Origin: Dietzia natronolimnaea | GTDB lineage: Bacteria; Actinomycetota; Actinomycetes; Mycobacteriales; Mycobacteriaceae | DNA: 64,000 nt | Strand: one strand, 5' to 3' | Assembly: GCF_039525805.1 (NCBI RefSeq) | Contig: NZ_BAAAHZ010000014.1 | Shown here: one piece after another, positions 46,761-54,827 of the stretch | How the letters are laid out: every line of letters begins with the position of its first letter | Numbering within the stretch: position 1 is the stretch's first letter | Translations under genes and position numbers: made by a program | The notes under the pieces: generated by a model | Databases searched by the model: none | Told to the model about the DNA's origin: nothing | Seen by the model: the letters and a program-made list of their open reading frames with translations, nothing else

Positions 46761-47462
46761 TCACCGGTTCGCGCCGCCCTCGCGGACCCGCGCGAGCCCG
46801 TCCCTCATGTGGTCGACCAGCAACTCCCTGGCCCGATCCGGGTCCCCGGCCCGCACGGCGTCGGCGATCGCGCGGTGTTCGGCGAGCCTGGACTCGGCGT
46901 CCGAGTAGGTGCCGCGCATGGCGTGCAGGCACATGCTCGTCTCGACCAACACGGTCTCGTGCACCCGCGACAGGCGGGGGCTCCGGGCCGCCTCGACCAG
47001 GACGTGATGGAAGTCCAGGTCCGCCTCGACCATGGCCTCCGACCGTGGCTCGTCGGCGAGGGACGCCATCGCGGCGACGGCGGCGTCGAGCGCGTCGGCG
47101 GTGTCGACTCCCCACCCCAGCGCGAGCACGCGGTCCAGCGCGGCGGTCTCGACGGTCGTGCGCAACAGGTACATGTCCTCGACCGCCTCGGCGGAGAGGT
47201 CCGGGACGAAGAGCCCCCGGTTGCGGTGCGAGACGAGCAACCCCTCCTGGGTCAGCCGCTGCATGGCCTCCCGCAGCGGCCCGCGGCTCACCCCGAGCGA
47301 ACGCGCCAGCGCGGCCTCGCCGAGCTGCGCGCCCGGGGGGAAGGTGCCGTCCGAGATCGCGCGGCGGAGGGCGCGCGCGATGAGCGCGGGGGTCGACTCG
47401 CGGACGACCGGCTCCAGCCCGGCGGCGGCCTCCGGACCGGGGTCCGGTCCGATCGCGGTCAT
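46761..47462 (-). CDS. GntR-family (FCD) regulator of the amidase locus
   Basis: The 233-residue protein has an N-terminal winged HTH (LIARALRRAISDGTFPPGAQ, then LARSLGVSRGPLREAMQRL) and a C-terminal all-helical FCD ligand domain with metal-site residues in EADLDFHHVLVEAA and AEHRAIADAV. Its ATG overlaps the amidase stop by 4 nt, so it is co-expressed. The palindrome before the amidase, repeated before the aminotransferase operon, has the form expected for this family. It therefore probably controls both loci in response to an organic-acid or amino-acid ligand (inference). Confidence 0.9.
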   Translation of the reverse strand: MTAIGPDPGPEAAAGLEPVVRESTPALIARALRRAISDGTFPPGAQLGEAALARSLGVSRGPLREAMQRLTQEGLLVSHRNRGLFVPDLSAEAVEDMYLLRTTVETAALDRVLALGWGVDTADALDAAVAAMASLADEPRSEAMVEADLDFHHVLVEAARSPRLSRVHETVLVETSMCLHAMRGTYSDAESRLAEHRAIADAVRAGDPDRARELLVDHMRDGLARVREGGANR

Positions 47463-48931
47463 CCCCCGGTACCCCCGGCGGCGGCCGCGTGGACCCGTGG
47501 GGTGGGGACGACCCGCCCCAGCGCCGCCTCGAGCGCCGCGCCGACCCGCACGACGAGGCGGTCCTCGAACCGTGCTCCCACGATCTGGATCCCCACCGGC
47601 AGCCCCGCGTCCGTGGTCCCGCAGGGCAGGCTGAGGGCCGGCTGCTGGGTCATGTTGAACGGGTAGGTGTACGGGGTCCACGAGGTCCAGTCGGGACTGT
47701 GCCAGCCCGGGGGCACATCCGATCCGGCGGCGAAGGCCGGGATCGGGGTGGTGGGTGTGATCAGGATGTCGTATCCCTGGTGGAAGTCCGCCATCCGGGC
47801 GCCCAACGCCATCCGCACCGCCACCGCGTCGAGATAGTCGGCCGCGGAGTAGTCGTGGTACCGGCCCAACGCCTCACGCATGGACGGATCGACGTGGTCG
47901 ATCGCGTCGGGGCCGTGCGGCGCGAGCACCGCGGCCAGGCCCGCGAACCACAGCACGTGGAAGGCGTCGACGGGATCGCTGACCCCGGGGTCGACCGATT
48001 CCACCCGCGCCCCCAGGGACTCCAGGACGCCGACGGCGCGCGTCACCTCGCGCTCCACCTCGGGGTCGTTGGTACCGAACCCCAGGTCGGGGCTGTACGC
48101 GACCCGCAGACCCTCGAGCGGACGATCCCCGTCGACGCCCTCCGTGGCCGCGGCGAGGTACCCGCCCGGGCCAGGGGTCGTGGCGCGGGCCGGGACCGCC
48201 GACCAGTCCCGGGGGTCGGGGCGGAGCAGCGCGTCCATGAACGCGGCGGTGTCGGCGACCGTCCGGGTCATCGGTCCGGCGTGGGCGAGCGTGCCGAACG
48301 GACTCGACGGGAACATGGGGATCACGCCGTACGTGGGCTTGAGCGCGACGATGCCGCAGAACGCGGCGGGGATCCGGACCGAACCGCCGCCGTCGGTGCC
48401 CAGGGCGAGGGGGCCGAGACCGGCCGCGACGGCAGCCGACGCGCCACCGCTCGATCCGCCCGGGGTGAGGTCGGGATCGTGGGGGTTGCGGGTGACACCG
48501 GTGAGGGTGTTGTCGGTGACCCCCTTCCACGCGAACTCCGGGGTGGTGGTCTTGCCGATCACCACGCAGCCGGCCTCGTGCACCGCCGAGGTCACCGGGG
48601 CGTCGTCGGGCCACGACCCGGGGTCGGCGGCACCGGGCTTGTCGGCGAGCAGTCGCGAACCGCGCAGCGTCGGCACCCCACGGGTGTAGAAGATGTCCTT
48701 GATCGAGGTGGGGACGCCGTCGATCGGGCCGAGGGGCTCACCCCGCCGGTATCGGTCCTCCGATCGACGGGCCGCGGCGAGGGTCGACTCGGGGTCGAGG
48801 TGGCAGAAGGCGTTGATCTCGCCGTCGACCCGTTCGATCGCCTCGAGGGCGTGTTCCGCGGCGTCGACCGGGGACAGCGCGCCGCTGCGGAAGCGCTCGG
48901 AGAGCTCCAGGGCCGTCAGGGACGTGGTCAT
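47459..48931 (-). CDS. Amidase-signature-family amidase
   Basis: It hydrolyses an amide to acid plus amine or ammonia. The 490-residue protein has the Ser-Ser-Lys triad: Lys78 (VPTSIKDIF), the cis-Ser in PGGSSGGASAA (160-161) and nucleophile Ser184 (GTDGGGSVRIPA). It is not GatA by context: no gatB or gatC is adjacent. It is preceded by the GATTGTCGACAATC operator 17 nt upstream and coupled to the GntR gene. The natural amide is unknown; one yielding a substrate for the omega-aminotransferase locus would make sense. Confidence 0.9.
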   Translation of the reverse strand: MTTSLTALELSERFRSGALSPVDAAEHALEAIERVDGEINAFCHLDPESTLAAARRSEDRYRRGEPLGPIDGVPTSIKDIFYTRGVPTLRGSRLLADKPGAADPGSWPDDAPVTSAVHEAGCVVIGKTTTPEFAWKGVTDNTLTGVTRNPHDPDLTPGGSSGGASAAVAAGLGPLALGTDGGGSVRIPAAFCGIVALKPTYGVIPMFPSSPFGTLAHAGPMTRTVADTAAFMDALLRPDPRDWSAVPARATTPGPGGYLAAATEGVDGDRPLEGLRVAYSPDLGFGTNDPEVEREVTRAVGVLESLGARVESVDPGVSDPVDAFHVLWFAGLAAVLAPHGPDAIDHVDPSMREALGRYHDYSAADYLDAVAVRMALGARMADFHQGYDILITPTTPIPAFAAGSDVPPGWHSPDWTSWTPYTYPFNMTQQPALSLPCGTTDAGLPVGIQIVGARFEDRLVVRVGAALEAALGRVVPTPRVHAAAAGGTGG

Positions 48932-48948
48932 CCATCTACCTTCCGTCG

Positions 48949-48965
48949 GATTGTCGACAATCCTA
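48949..48965 (-). promoter_or_regulatory. GntR/FCD operator GATTGTCGACAATC before the amidase
   Basis: A perfect 14-nt palindrome lies at 48949-48962, overlapping a likely -10 TAGGAT (48965-48960) on the minus strand. The flank GTCGGATTGTYGACAATC is shared with the site at 39821. Confidence 0.75.
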
Positions 48966-49066
48966 CAGTCGACGACCGATCCGTCAACACGCCGGCCTCC
49001 CCCGACACCGCGGGTGCGTCACCGGACACCACACCCGGAGCGACCCGGCCTTCTACCCTGGGTGCC

Positions 49067-49897
49067 ATGACCCCAGCTGACGACGCCACCCCCGACGGGC
49101 GGTCCGCGCTCCACCCGGACGTCGATCCCCCTGCCGCCGTCGACCTGACCCCCGAGCTCGCCGACGCCCTGGGCCGCGCGGCGCGGACGCCCACCCTGGT
49201 GATCGCGTGCGACTACGACGGGACCCTGGCGCCGTTCGTCGACGACCCGACCCTCGCCGTCCCGGCACCCGGCGCCATCGACGCCCTCGATCGGCTCGCC
49301 GGGCTGCCGCGGACCACGGTCGCTCTGTTGTCCGGCCGCAACCGTGAGGCACTCGCCCGGGTGAGCGGTGCCGTCGCGCCGGTGGTGCTGGTGGGTAGCC
49401 ACGGGTCGGAGTGGGAGGGCGGGTTCGACACGCCCCTGGACGACGACGAGCTCGCCCGGCTCGACCGTGTGGGTTCCGAACTCTCCGAGATCGTCTCGCG
49501 CACCCCCGGCGCCCACGTCGAGCCCAAGCCCACGGCCGCCGTCCTGCACGTCCGCCCGGTCGAGGACCCGGCTCTGCGCCAACGGGCGATGGCCGAGGCG
49601 ATGGCCGGACCCGCCGCCCTCGACGGCGTGTTCGTGACCGAGGGCAAGAACGTCGTGGAGATCGCGGTCCGCGAGGCGAGCAAGGGAGCGGCGATCGAGA
49701 GGCTGGTCGAGCAGACCGGGGCGGAGATCGCGATCTTCATCGGCGACGACGTGACCGACGAGCGGGGTTTCGCGCGCCTGCGCGACGGGGACATCGGGAT
49801 CAAGGTCGGAGACGGCCGGACTCTCGCCACACACCGCGTGGCCGACATCCCCGCGGTGGTGGGGCTGCTCTCCCGGCTCGCCGAACTGCGGGGCTGA
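49067..49897 (+). CDS. otsB: Trehalose-6-phosphate phosphatase (OtsB)
   Basis: It dephosphorylates trehalose-6-phosphate. The 276-residue HAD phosphatase has DYDGTLAPF (nucleophile and acid Asp), SGRNREAL, GSHGSEWEG and the magnesium motif FIGDDVTDERGF. TACCCT ends 7 nt before the ATG, suggesting a leaderless transcript. The trehalose-phosphate synthase gene otsA is not nearby. It is divergent from the amidase and 91 nt upstream of znuA. Confidence 0.93.
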   Translation: MTPADDATPDGRSALHPDVDPPAAVDLTPELADALGRAARTPTLVIACDYDGTLAPFVDDPTLAVPAPGAIDALDRLAGLPRTTVALLSGRNREALARVSGAVAPVVLVGSHGSEWEGGFDTPLDDDELARLDRVGSELSEIVSRTPGAHVEPKPTAAVLHVRPVEDPALRQRAMAEAMAGPAALDGVFVTEGKNVVEIAVREASKGAAIERLVEQTGAEIAIFIGDDVTDERGFARLRDGDIGIKVGDGRTLATHRVADIPAVVGLLSRLAELRG

Positions 49898-49941
49898 CCT
49901 CCGGGCCACCCCGCGGTTGACCCCGTCGGCGAGGATCAACA

Positions 49942-49967
49942 TACACTTAACGACAACGGTTCCCATT
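49942..49967 (+). promoter_or_regulatory. Zur-like operator and -10 before znuA
   Basis: TACACT (49942-49947) is a likely -10. CGACAACGGTTCCCA (49951-49965; reverse TGGGAACCGTTGTCG) fits the Zur pattern TGANAAYNRTTNTCA with two mismatches, where the transcript would begin. Zinc repression of znuACB is inferred. Confidence 0.6.
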
Positions 49968-49988
49968 GCTACGAGAGCGGTCTTCGCC

Positions 49989-51107
49989 ATGTCGTCATCC
50001 AGCCTGTCCCGCACCCCCCTGCCAGCCCGGGCCGCGGCGATCGCCGCCGCCGCGCTCCTCGGAGGAGCCGTCCTGACCGCCTGCGGGTCGGAGGACGGTT
50101 CCGGCGAGGGCGCCACGGCCACCGGACCGACCGTCGTGGCCTCCACGAGCGTCTACGCCGACATCGCCGAGCAGGTGGCCGGGGACAACGCGACAGTGGA
50201 GGCCGTGATCTCCGACCCGGCCGCCGACCCGCACTCCTACGAGGCGAGCCCGGCCGACGCGGCAGCGGTCAGCGGCGCGGACCTCGTGGTCTACAACGGC
50301 GCCGGGTACGACTCCTTCGTGGACCGGGCCCTCGAGAACGCCGCGGACGTCCCCGTGGTCCGGGCGGTCGACGAGTACGAACGCGTCACCGGCGAGTCGA
50401 TCGCCGAGCACTCCCACGGTGACGACCACGGTGCGGACGAGTACGGGCACGACGACGATCACGGTGCCGAGGACGGTCACGACGAGGATCACGGTGCCGA
50501 GGACGGTCACGACGGACACGGATCGGACGACGATCACGACGGCCACGACCACGCGTCCGACACCAACGAGCACGTCTGGTTCAGTCTGCCCACCGCGGCC
50601 GCCGTGGCCGAGCGGGTGGCCGAGGAGCTGGCGGCGATCGACGAGGAGAACGCCGAGGAGTACCGCGAGAACGCCGACCGGTTCGCCGACTCCCTCGCCC
50701 CCCTCGAGGCCGAGCTCGACGCGATCCACGACCGCGGGCACTTCCCCTACGCCCAGACCGAGCGGGTCGGCGCCCACCTTTTCGACGCCGCCCACATGGT
50801 CGACCTGACGCCGCGCGGATTCCTGGCCTCGATCGAGGACGACACCGACCCGTCCGCGGCCGACCTCTCCGCCATGCTCGACCTGATGGGCGAGCGGGAG
50901 GTCGCGTTCCTCGCGTTCAACACCCAGACCGAGACCACCGTGACCGCCCGCGTCCGTGACGCCGCCGAGTCGGCGGACGTCGCCGTCGTCGACCTCACCG
51001 AGACCCTCCCCGAGGGCATGGACTACACCACGTGGATGACGGGGATCGTCAACTCGCTGTCCTCGGCCCTCGACGGTGCGACCCCGGTCGCCGATGGTGG
51101 ACACTGA
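49989..51107 (+). CDS. znuA: ZnuA-type zinc-binding lipoprotein of an ABC importer
   Basis: It captures Zn2+ outside the membrane for ZnuBC. The 372-residue cluster A-I binding protein has a lipoprotein signal with lipobox LTAC (Cys32), TSVYADIAEQVAG, DPAADPHSYEASPAD (first metal His) and a His/Asp/Gly-rich loop at about residues 137-190, containing two 30-nt tandem DNA copies from 50457 and 50487. NEHVWFSLPTA and a C-terminal His/Asp set follow. The loop favours zinc over manganese. The start at 49989 places the signal peptide directly after the Zur-like box. Confidence 0.93.
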   Translation: MSSSSLSRTPLPARAAAIAAAALLGGAVLTACGSEDGSGEGATATGPTVVASTSVYADIAEQVAGDNATVEAVISDPAADPHSYEASPADAAAVSGADLVVYNGAGYDSFVDRALENAADVPVVRAVDEYERVTGESIAEHSHGDDHGADEYGHDDDHGAEDGHDEDHGAEDGHDGHGSDDDHDGHDHASDTNEHVWFSLPTAAAVAERVAEELAAIDEENAEEYRENADRFADSLAPLEAELDAIHDRGHFPYAQTERVGAHLFDAAHMVDLTPRGFLASIEDDTDPSAADLSAMLDLMGEREVAFLAFNTQTETTVTARVRDAAESADVAVVDLTETLPEGMDYTTWMTGIVNSLSSALDGATPVADGGH

Positions 51108-51978
51108 CCAGGTGACATCCCACTTCCGCGGCGAACCCGGCCCCGGGACGGTCGTCTCCCTGGAGTCGGTGACGGTCTCGCGCGGCGGGCGAACCCTCAT
51201 CCGCGATCTCGACCTCGAGGTGGCCGCCGGGGAGTTCGTCGCCGTGCTCGGCCCCAACGGAGCCGGCAAGACGACCCTGCTCAAGGTGCTCCTCGGCGAG
51301 CTGGCACCCGATTCCGGCACCGTGCTGGTGGACGGCCGCGCCCCCGGCGACCGCGGAACCCACCTGGGGTACGTGCCCCAGCAGAAGGCGTTCGACCCCG
51401 GGATCACCCTGCGAGGACGCGACCTGGTCGGACTCGGGATCGACGGGACCCGCTGGGGTCCGGGGTGGCCGTCCCGGCGCGGCGAGAAGCGTCGGGTGGT
51501 CGACGACGCGCTGGACCGCCTGGGGGCCGGGCAGTTGGCGGACAAGCCGCTCGGTCGCATGTCCGGAGGCGAGCAGCAACGCGTCCGGGTGGCCCAGGCC
51601 ATCGCGTGCGACCCGTGCGTCATGCTCTGCGACGAGCCGCTGCTGAGCCTGGACCTCACCGGCCAGCGCACCGTCGCCTCGGTACTCGACCACCGCCGCC
51701 GTCACCACGGCACCGCGGTCCTCTTCGTCACCCACGAGATCAACCCGGTCCTGCCGATGGTCGACCGGATCGTCTACCTCGTGGACGGGCGCCACCGCAT
51801 CGGCACCCCGGAGGAGGTGTTCACCACCGAGGTCATGTCCGACCTCTACTCCTCGCCCGTCGAGGTGTTGCGGGTCCGCGGCCAGATCATCGTGGTGGGC
51901 GACACCCAGCACCTCTGCGCCGAACCCTGGTCCACCGGCCACCACCATCACGACGACACCCACCCCGGAGCGCACTGA
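51094..51978 (+). CDS. znuC: ZnuC-type ABC ATPase
   Basis: This 294-residue ABC ATPase energises zinc import. It has Walker A GPNGAGKTT, the signature MSGGEQQRVRVAQA, Walker B VMLCDEPLLSLD (Leu replacing the usual Gly/Asp-loop residues) and the switch His in VTHE. The C terminus ends in a short His-rich tail (GHHHHDDTHPGAH). The ATG overlaps the znuA end by 14 nt, and its stop overlaps znuB by 1 nt. Confidence 0.92.
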   Translation: MVDTDQVTSHFRGEPGPGTVVSLESVTVSRGGRTLIRDLDLEVAAGEFVAVLGPNGAGKTTLLKVLLGELAPDSGTVLVDGRAPGDRGTHLGYVPQQKAFDPGITLRGRDLVGLGIDGTRWGPGWPSRRGEKRRVVDDALDRLGAGQLADKPLGRMSGGEQQRVRVAQAIACDPCVMLCDEPLLSLDLTGQRTVASVLDHRRRHHGTAVLFVTHEINPVLPMVDRIVYLVDGRHRIGTPEEVFTTEVMSDLYSSPVEVLRVRGQIIVVGDTQHLCAEPWSTGHHHHDDTHPGAH

Positions 51979-52826
51979 TGGACCGCCTGCTCGAGATCGC
52001 CGGGACGATCGCCGACACCGAGGTGACCGCGCACCTGCTCCGCCAGGACTTCGTGCTCTACGGACTGGTCGCGATCGCGCTGCTCGGCCTGCTGGCCGGG
52101 GCGATCGGGCCGTTCATCGTGATGCGGCAGATGTCGTTCTCCGTGCACGGCGCCAGCGAACTCGCCCTCACCGGCGCCGCCGCCGCACTGCTCTTCGGCC
52201 TCAACCTGGGCCTGGGTGCGATACTCGGATCCGTGGTGGCCGCGCTGATCTTCGGACTCATGGGCGCCCGCGCCTCCCAGCGCGACAGTTCGATCGGCGT
52301 GGTCATGGCGTTCGGCCTCGGCATGGCCGTGCTGTTCATCCACCTCTACCCGGGCCGGTCGGGGACCAGCTTCTCCCTGCTGACCGGGCAGATCGTGGGC
52401 GTGTCGGAGCACGGCGTGGTCCAGATGGCGGTGGTCGCGGCGATCATCTGCGTCACCTTGATCGCGCTCTACCGTCCGCTGGTCTTCTCCTCCGCGGACC
52501 CCGAGGTCGCCGAGGCGCGGGGGGTTCCCGTGCGCGCGATCAACCTGGTCTTCGCGGTACTGGTGGGCCTCGCGGCCGCCCAGGCCGTCCAGGTGGTGGG
52601 GGCGCTGCTCGTGCTCTCGCTGCTCATCACACCTGCCGCCGCCGCGGCCGCCGTCACCTCGAGCCCCGGGCGTGCGATCGCCCTGACCATCCTGTTCGCC
52701 CAGATCGCCGCGGTCGGTGGGATGCTGCTCTCGCTCGCGCCCGGGGTGCCCGTCTCGGTGTTCGTCACCACCATCTCCTTCGTCATCTACCTGGCGTGCC
52801 GGGCGGTCGCGGCACTCCGGAGCTGA
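51978..52826 (+). CDS. znuB: ZnuB-type ABC permease
   Basis: This 282-residue membrane permease has about eight or nine helices. Typical features are FIVMRQMSFSVHGASELALTGAA near the N terminus, HLYPGRSGTSFSLLTGQIVG and VGALLVLSLLITPAAAA. It starts in a TGATG overlap with znuC and completes the zinc importer. Confidence 0.93.
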   Translation: MDRLLEIAGTIADTEVTAHLLRQDFVLYGLVAIALLGLLAGAIGPFIVMRQMSFSVHGASELALTGAAAALLFGLNLGLGAILGSVVAALIFGLMGARASQRDSSIGVVMAFGLGMAVLFIHLYPGRSGTSFSLLTGQIVGVSEHGVVQMAVVAAIICVTLIALYRPLVFSSADPEVAEARGVPVRAINLVFAVLVGLAAAQAVQVVGALLVLSLLITPAAAAAAVTSSPGRAIALTILFAQIAAVGGMLLSLAPGVPVSVFVTTISFVIYLACRAVAALRS

Positions 52827-52860
52827 GCACCGACCGGCCCGCGTGACTACCGTCGGACGG

Positions 52861-53838
52861 GTGCCCATCGACCCCGACCCCCCTGCCGAGCGACCCGCCG
52901 GACCCCCGGCCGAGCCCCCGGCCGAGCGCAGCGCTGAGCTCGACGCGATCCGCGCCGCGTTCCCGACCCTCGCCTGGGACTCGGCGTCGTGGATCGACGA
53001 GGGCTGGGACCACGTGGTGGTGCTGTGCCGCGGGTGCCGCGGGGCCGACTCCCTCGGGCACCGGGAGCTGGTGTTCCGGTTCCCGACGGACGAGCAGGCG
53101 CTCGCCCAGCTCTCGCAGGAGATCGCCGTCCTCGACCACCTGTCCCCCGGTGTCGACGCCGCGATCCCCCGGTACGCACACGTTCCGTCGGGCGGCGGCT
53201 TCGCCGGGTATCCGCTGGTGGGTGGGGACAGGCTGACCCCCGAGCTACTCCGCGGTCTGCCCACGACGGACAGGACGTCGGTGGCCGGGCAGCTCGGTGC
53301 CCTGCTGGCGGCGCTGCACGCGGCCGACACCTCCACCCCGCCGCTGGACCGGGTCCCGGACTCGTACCAACCCGAGAACCTGGACTTCGTGCGGGGGATC
53401 GTGGCCCACGACCTCCCGGCGGTGTTCACCGAGGACGAGATGCGGACCGCGCGGGAGATCTGTGACGAGGTCGCCGCGCTCCAGTCCACCCTGCTGCCCA
53501 GGGTCTTCCTGCACAACGACGTCTACGTCCGTCACCTGTACTGGGATCGGCGGACGTCTCCGGGCCGGCTGGGGCTCATCGACTTCACCGACATGTGTCT
53601 CGGCGACCCGGCGGTCGACTTCGCCGAGCTGTACGAGTACGGCCCGGGCTTCGTCGACGAGGTGCTCGCGCGCTACGTCGGTCGGATCGACTCGACCTTC
53701 CTCGACCGGGCGTGGACCTACCAACGGTTCGCCGGGCTCTACATGGTCGTCGGGCACCTGTACTACGGCGAGGAGACGTGGGAGTACGCACGGGCGACGT
53801 TCGATCGTTGTCGATCGCCCCGCCGCCCGCCGGGCTGA
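52861..53838 (+). CDS. Aminoglycoside-phosphotransferase-fold kinase of unknown substrate
   Basis: The 325-residue protein has the kinase-like catalytic loop FLHNDVYVRHLYWD (His-x-Asp kept, usual Asn replaced in spacing) and the metal motif GLIDFTDMCLGDPAVDFAELY. Such proteins phosphorylate small alcohols, sugars or antibiotics; no substrate can be assigned. The N terminus is Pro/Ala/Glu-rich. The GTG at 52861 is chosen because TACCGT ends 7 nt upstream. It follows znuB by 34 nt but with its own promoter signal. Confidence 0.8.
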   Translation: MPIDPDPPAERPAGPPAEPPAERSAELDAIRAAFPTLAWDSASWIDEGWDHVVVLCRGCRGADSLGHRELVFRFPTDEQALAQLSQEIAVLDHLSPGVDAAIPRYAHVPSGGGFAGYPLVGGDRLTPELLRGLPTTDRTSVAGQLGALLAALHAADTSTPPLDRVPDSYQPENLDFVRGIVAHDLPAVFTEDEMRTAREICDEVAALQSTLLPRVFLHNDVYVRHLYWDRRTSPGRLGLIDFTDMCLGDPAVDFAELYEYGPGFVDEVLARYVGRIDSTFLDRAWTYQRFAGLYMVVGHLYYGEETWEYARATFDRCRSPRRPPG

Positions 53839-53857
53839 ACGGGAACCGAGGGGCCCG

Positions 53858-54826
53858 TCAGCCCTTCACGCGACGCTGGCGGGCGAACTCGGACAGCACC
53901 ACGCCGGCGGCGACCGAGGCGTTGAGGCTCTCCACCCCTCCGGAGATCGGGATCGAGAGGATCGAGTCGCAGTTCTCGCGCACCAGCCGTGAGAGACCCT
54001 TACCCTCGGAGCCCACCACGACGACCGTGGGGCCGGTGCCGTCGTAGGTGTCCAGGGTGGTGTCGCCGTCGGCGTCCAGACCCACGAGCTGCACCCCGGC
54101 CTTGGCCCAGTCCAGAAGCGTGCGGTTGAGGTTGGTCGCGCGCGCGACCGGCAGCCGGGCGGCGGCACCGGCCGAGGCGCGCCACGCGACGGCCGTGATG
54201 GACGCACTGCGCCGCTCCGGGATGAGGACGCCGTGTCCGCCGAACGCGGCGACCGAACGGATGACCGCGCCGAGGTTGCGGGTGTCGGTGATGTTGTCCA
54301 GGGCCACGAGCAGCGCGGGTTCGGACGCTCCCATCGCGATGTCGAGCAGGTCCTTGGGATCGGTGTACTGGTACGGCGGCACCTGGAGCCCGATCCCCTG
54401 GTGCATCCCGTTCGACACCATGCGGTCGAGGTCCGTGCGCGGCACCTCGAGAATCGAGATGCCCTTGTTGGCGGCCAGGTGGACGGCCTCGGTCAGTCGC
54501 TCGTCGGCGTCCGAGCCGACCGCGACGTACAGCGCGGTCGCGGGCACGCCGGCCCGGAGGCACTCCACCACCGGGTTGCGGCCCACCACGTACTCCGGAC
54601 CATCGGCCTGCTTCTCGGCGTACCGGCGCCGCTGCTGCGTGGTCTCCGCCTTCCGCGAGGCGGCCTTGGCCTTGCGGTGCGCGGAGTGATACGTGCGGTC
54701 CTCGGCCTTGGGCGTGGCGCCGCGGGCCTCGAGGCCCCGCCGCCGTTGACCGCCGGATCCGACGACCTGGCCCTTCTTGGTGCCGGATTTGCGGATCGCT
54801 CCGCGTCGGGCCGAATTGCCAGCCAT
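53858..54826 (-). CDS. rlmB: 23S rRNA (guanosine-2'-O-)-methyltransferase RlmB
   Basis: It methylates 23S rRNA using S-adenosylmethionine. The 322-residue SpoU/TrmH-family protein has a basic N-terminal extension (about 1-75), the substrate-binding domain (YVVGRNPVVECLRAG) and the knotted catalytic domain with motif 1 (DNITDTRNLGAVIRS), motif 2 (VVGSEGKGLS) and motif 3 (IPISGGVESLNASVAAGV). It begins 1 nt after the cysS stop, the same order as Rv3580c-Rv3579c. Confidence 0.93.
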   Translation of the reverse strand: MAGNSARRGAIRKSGTKKGQVVGSGGQRRRGLEARGATPKAEDRTYHSAHRKAKAASRKAETTQQRRRYAEKQADGPEYVVGRNPVVECLRAGVPATALYVAVGSDADERLTEAVHLAANKGISILEVPRTDLDRMVSNGMHQGIGLQVPPYQYTDPKDLLDIAMGASEPALLVALDNITDTRNLGAVIRSVAAFGGHGVLIPERRSASITAVAWRASAGAAARLPVARATNLNRTLLDWAKAGVQLVGLDADGDTTLDTYDGTGPTVVVVGSEGKGLSRLVRENCDSILSIPISGGVESLNASVAAGVVLSEFARQRRVKG

Positions 54827-54827
54827 G

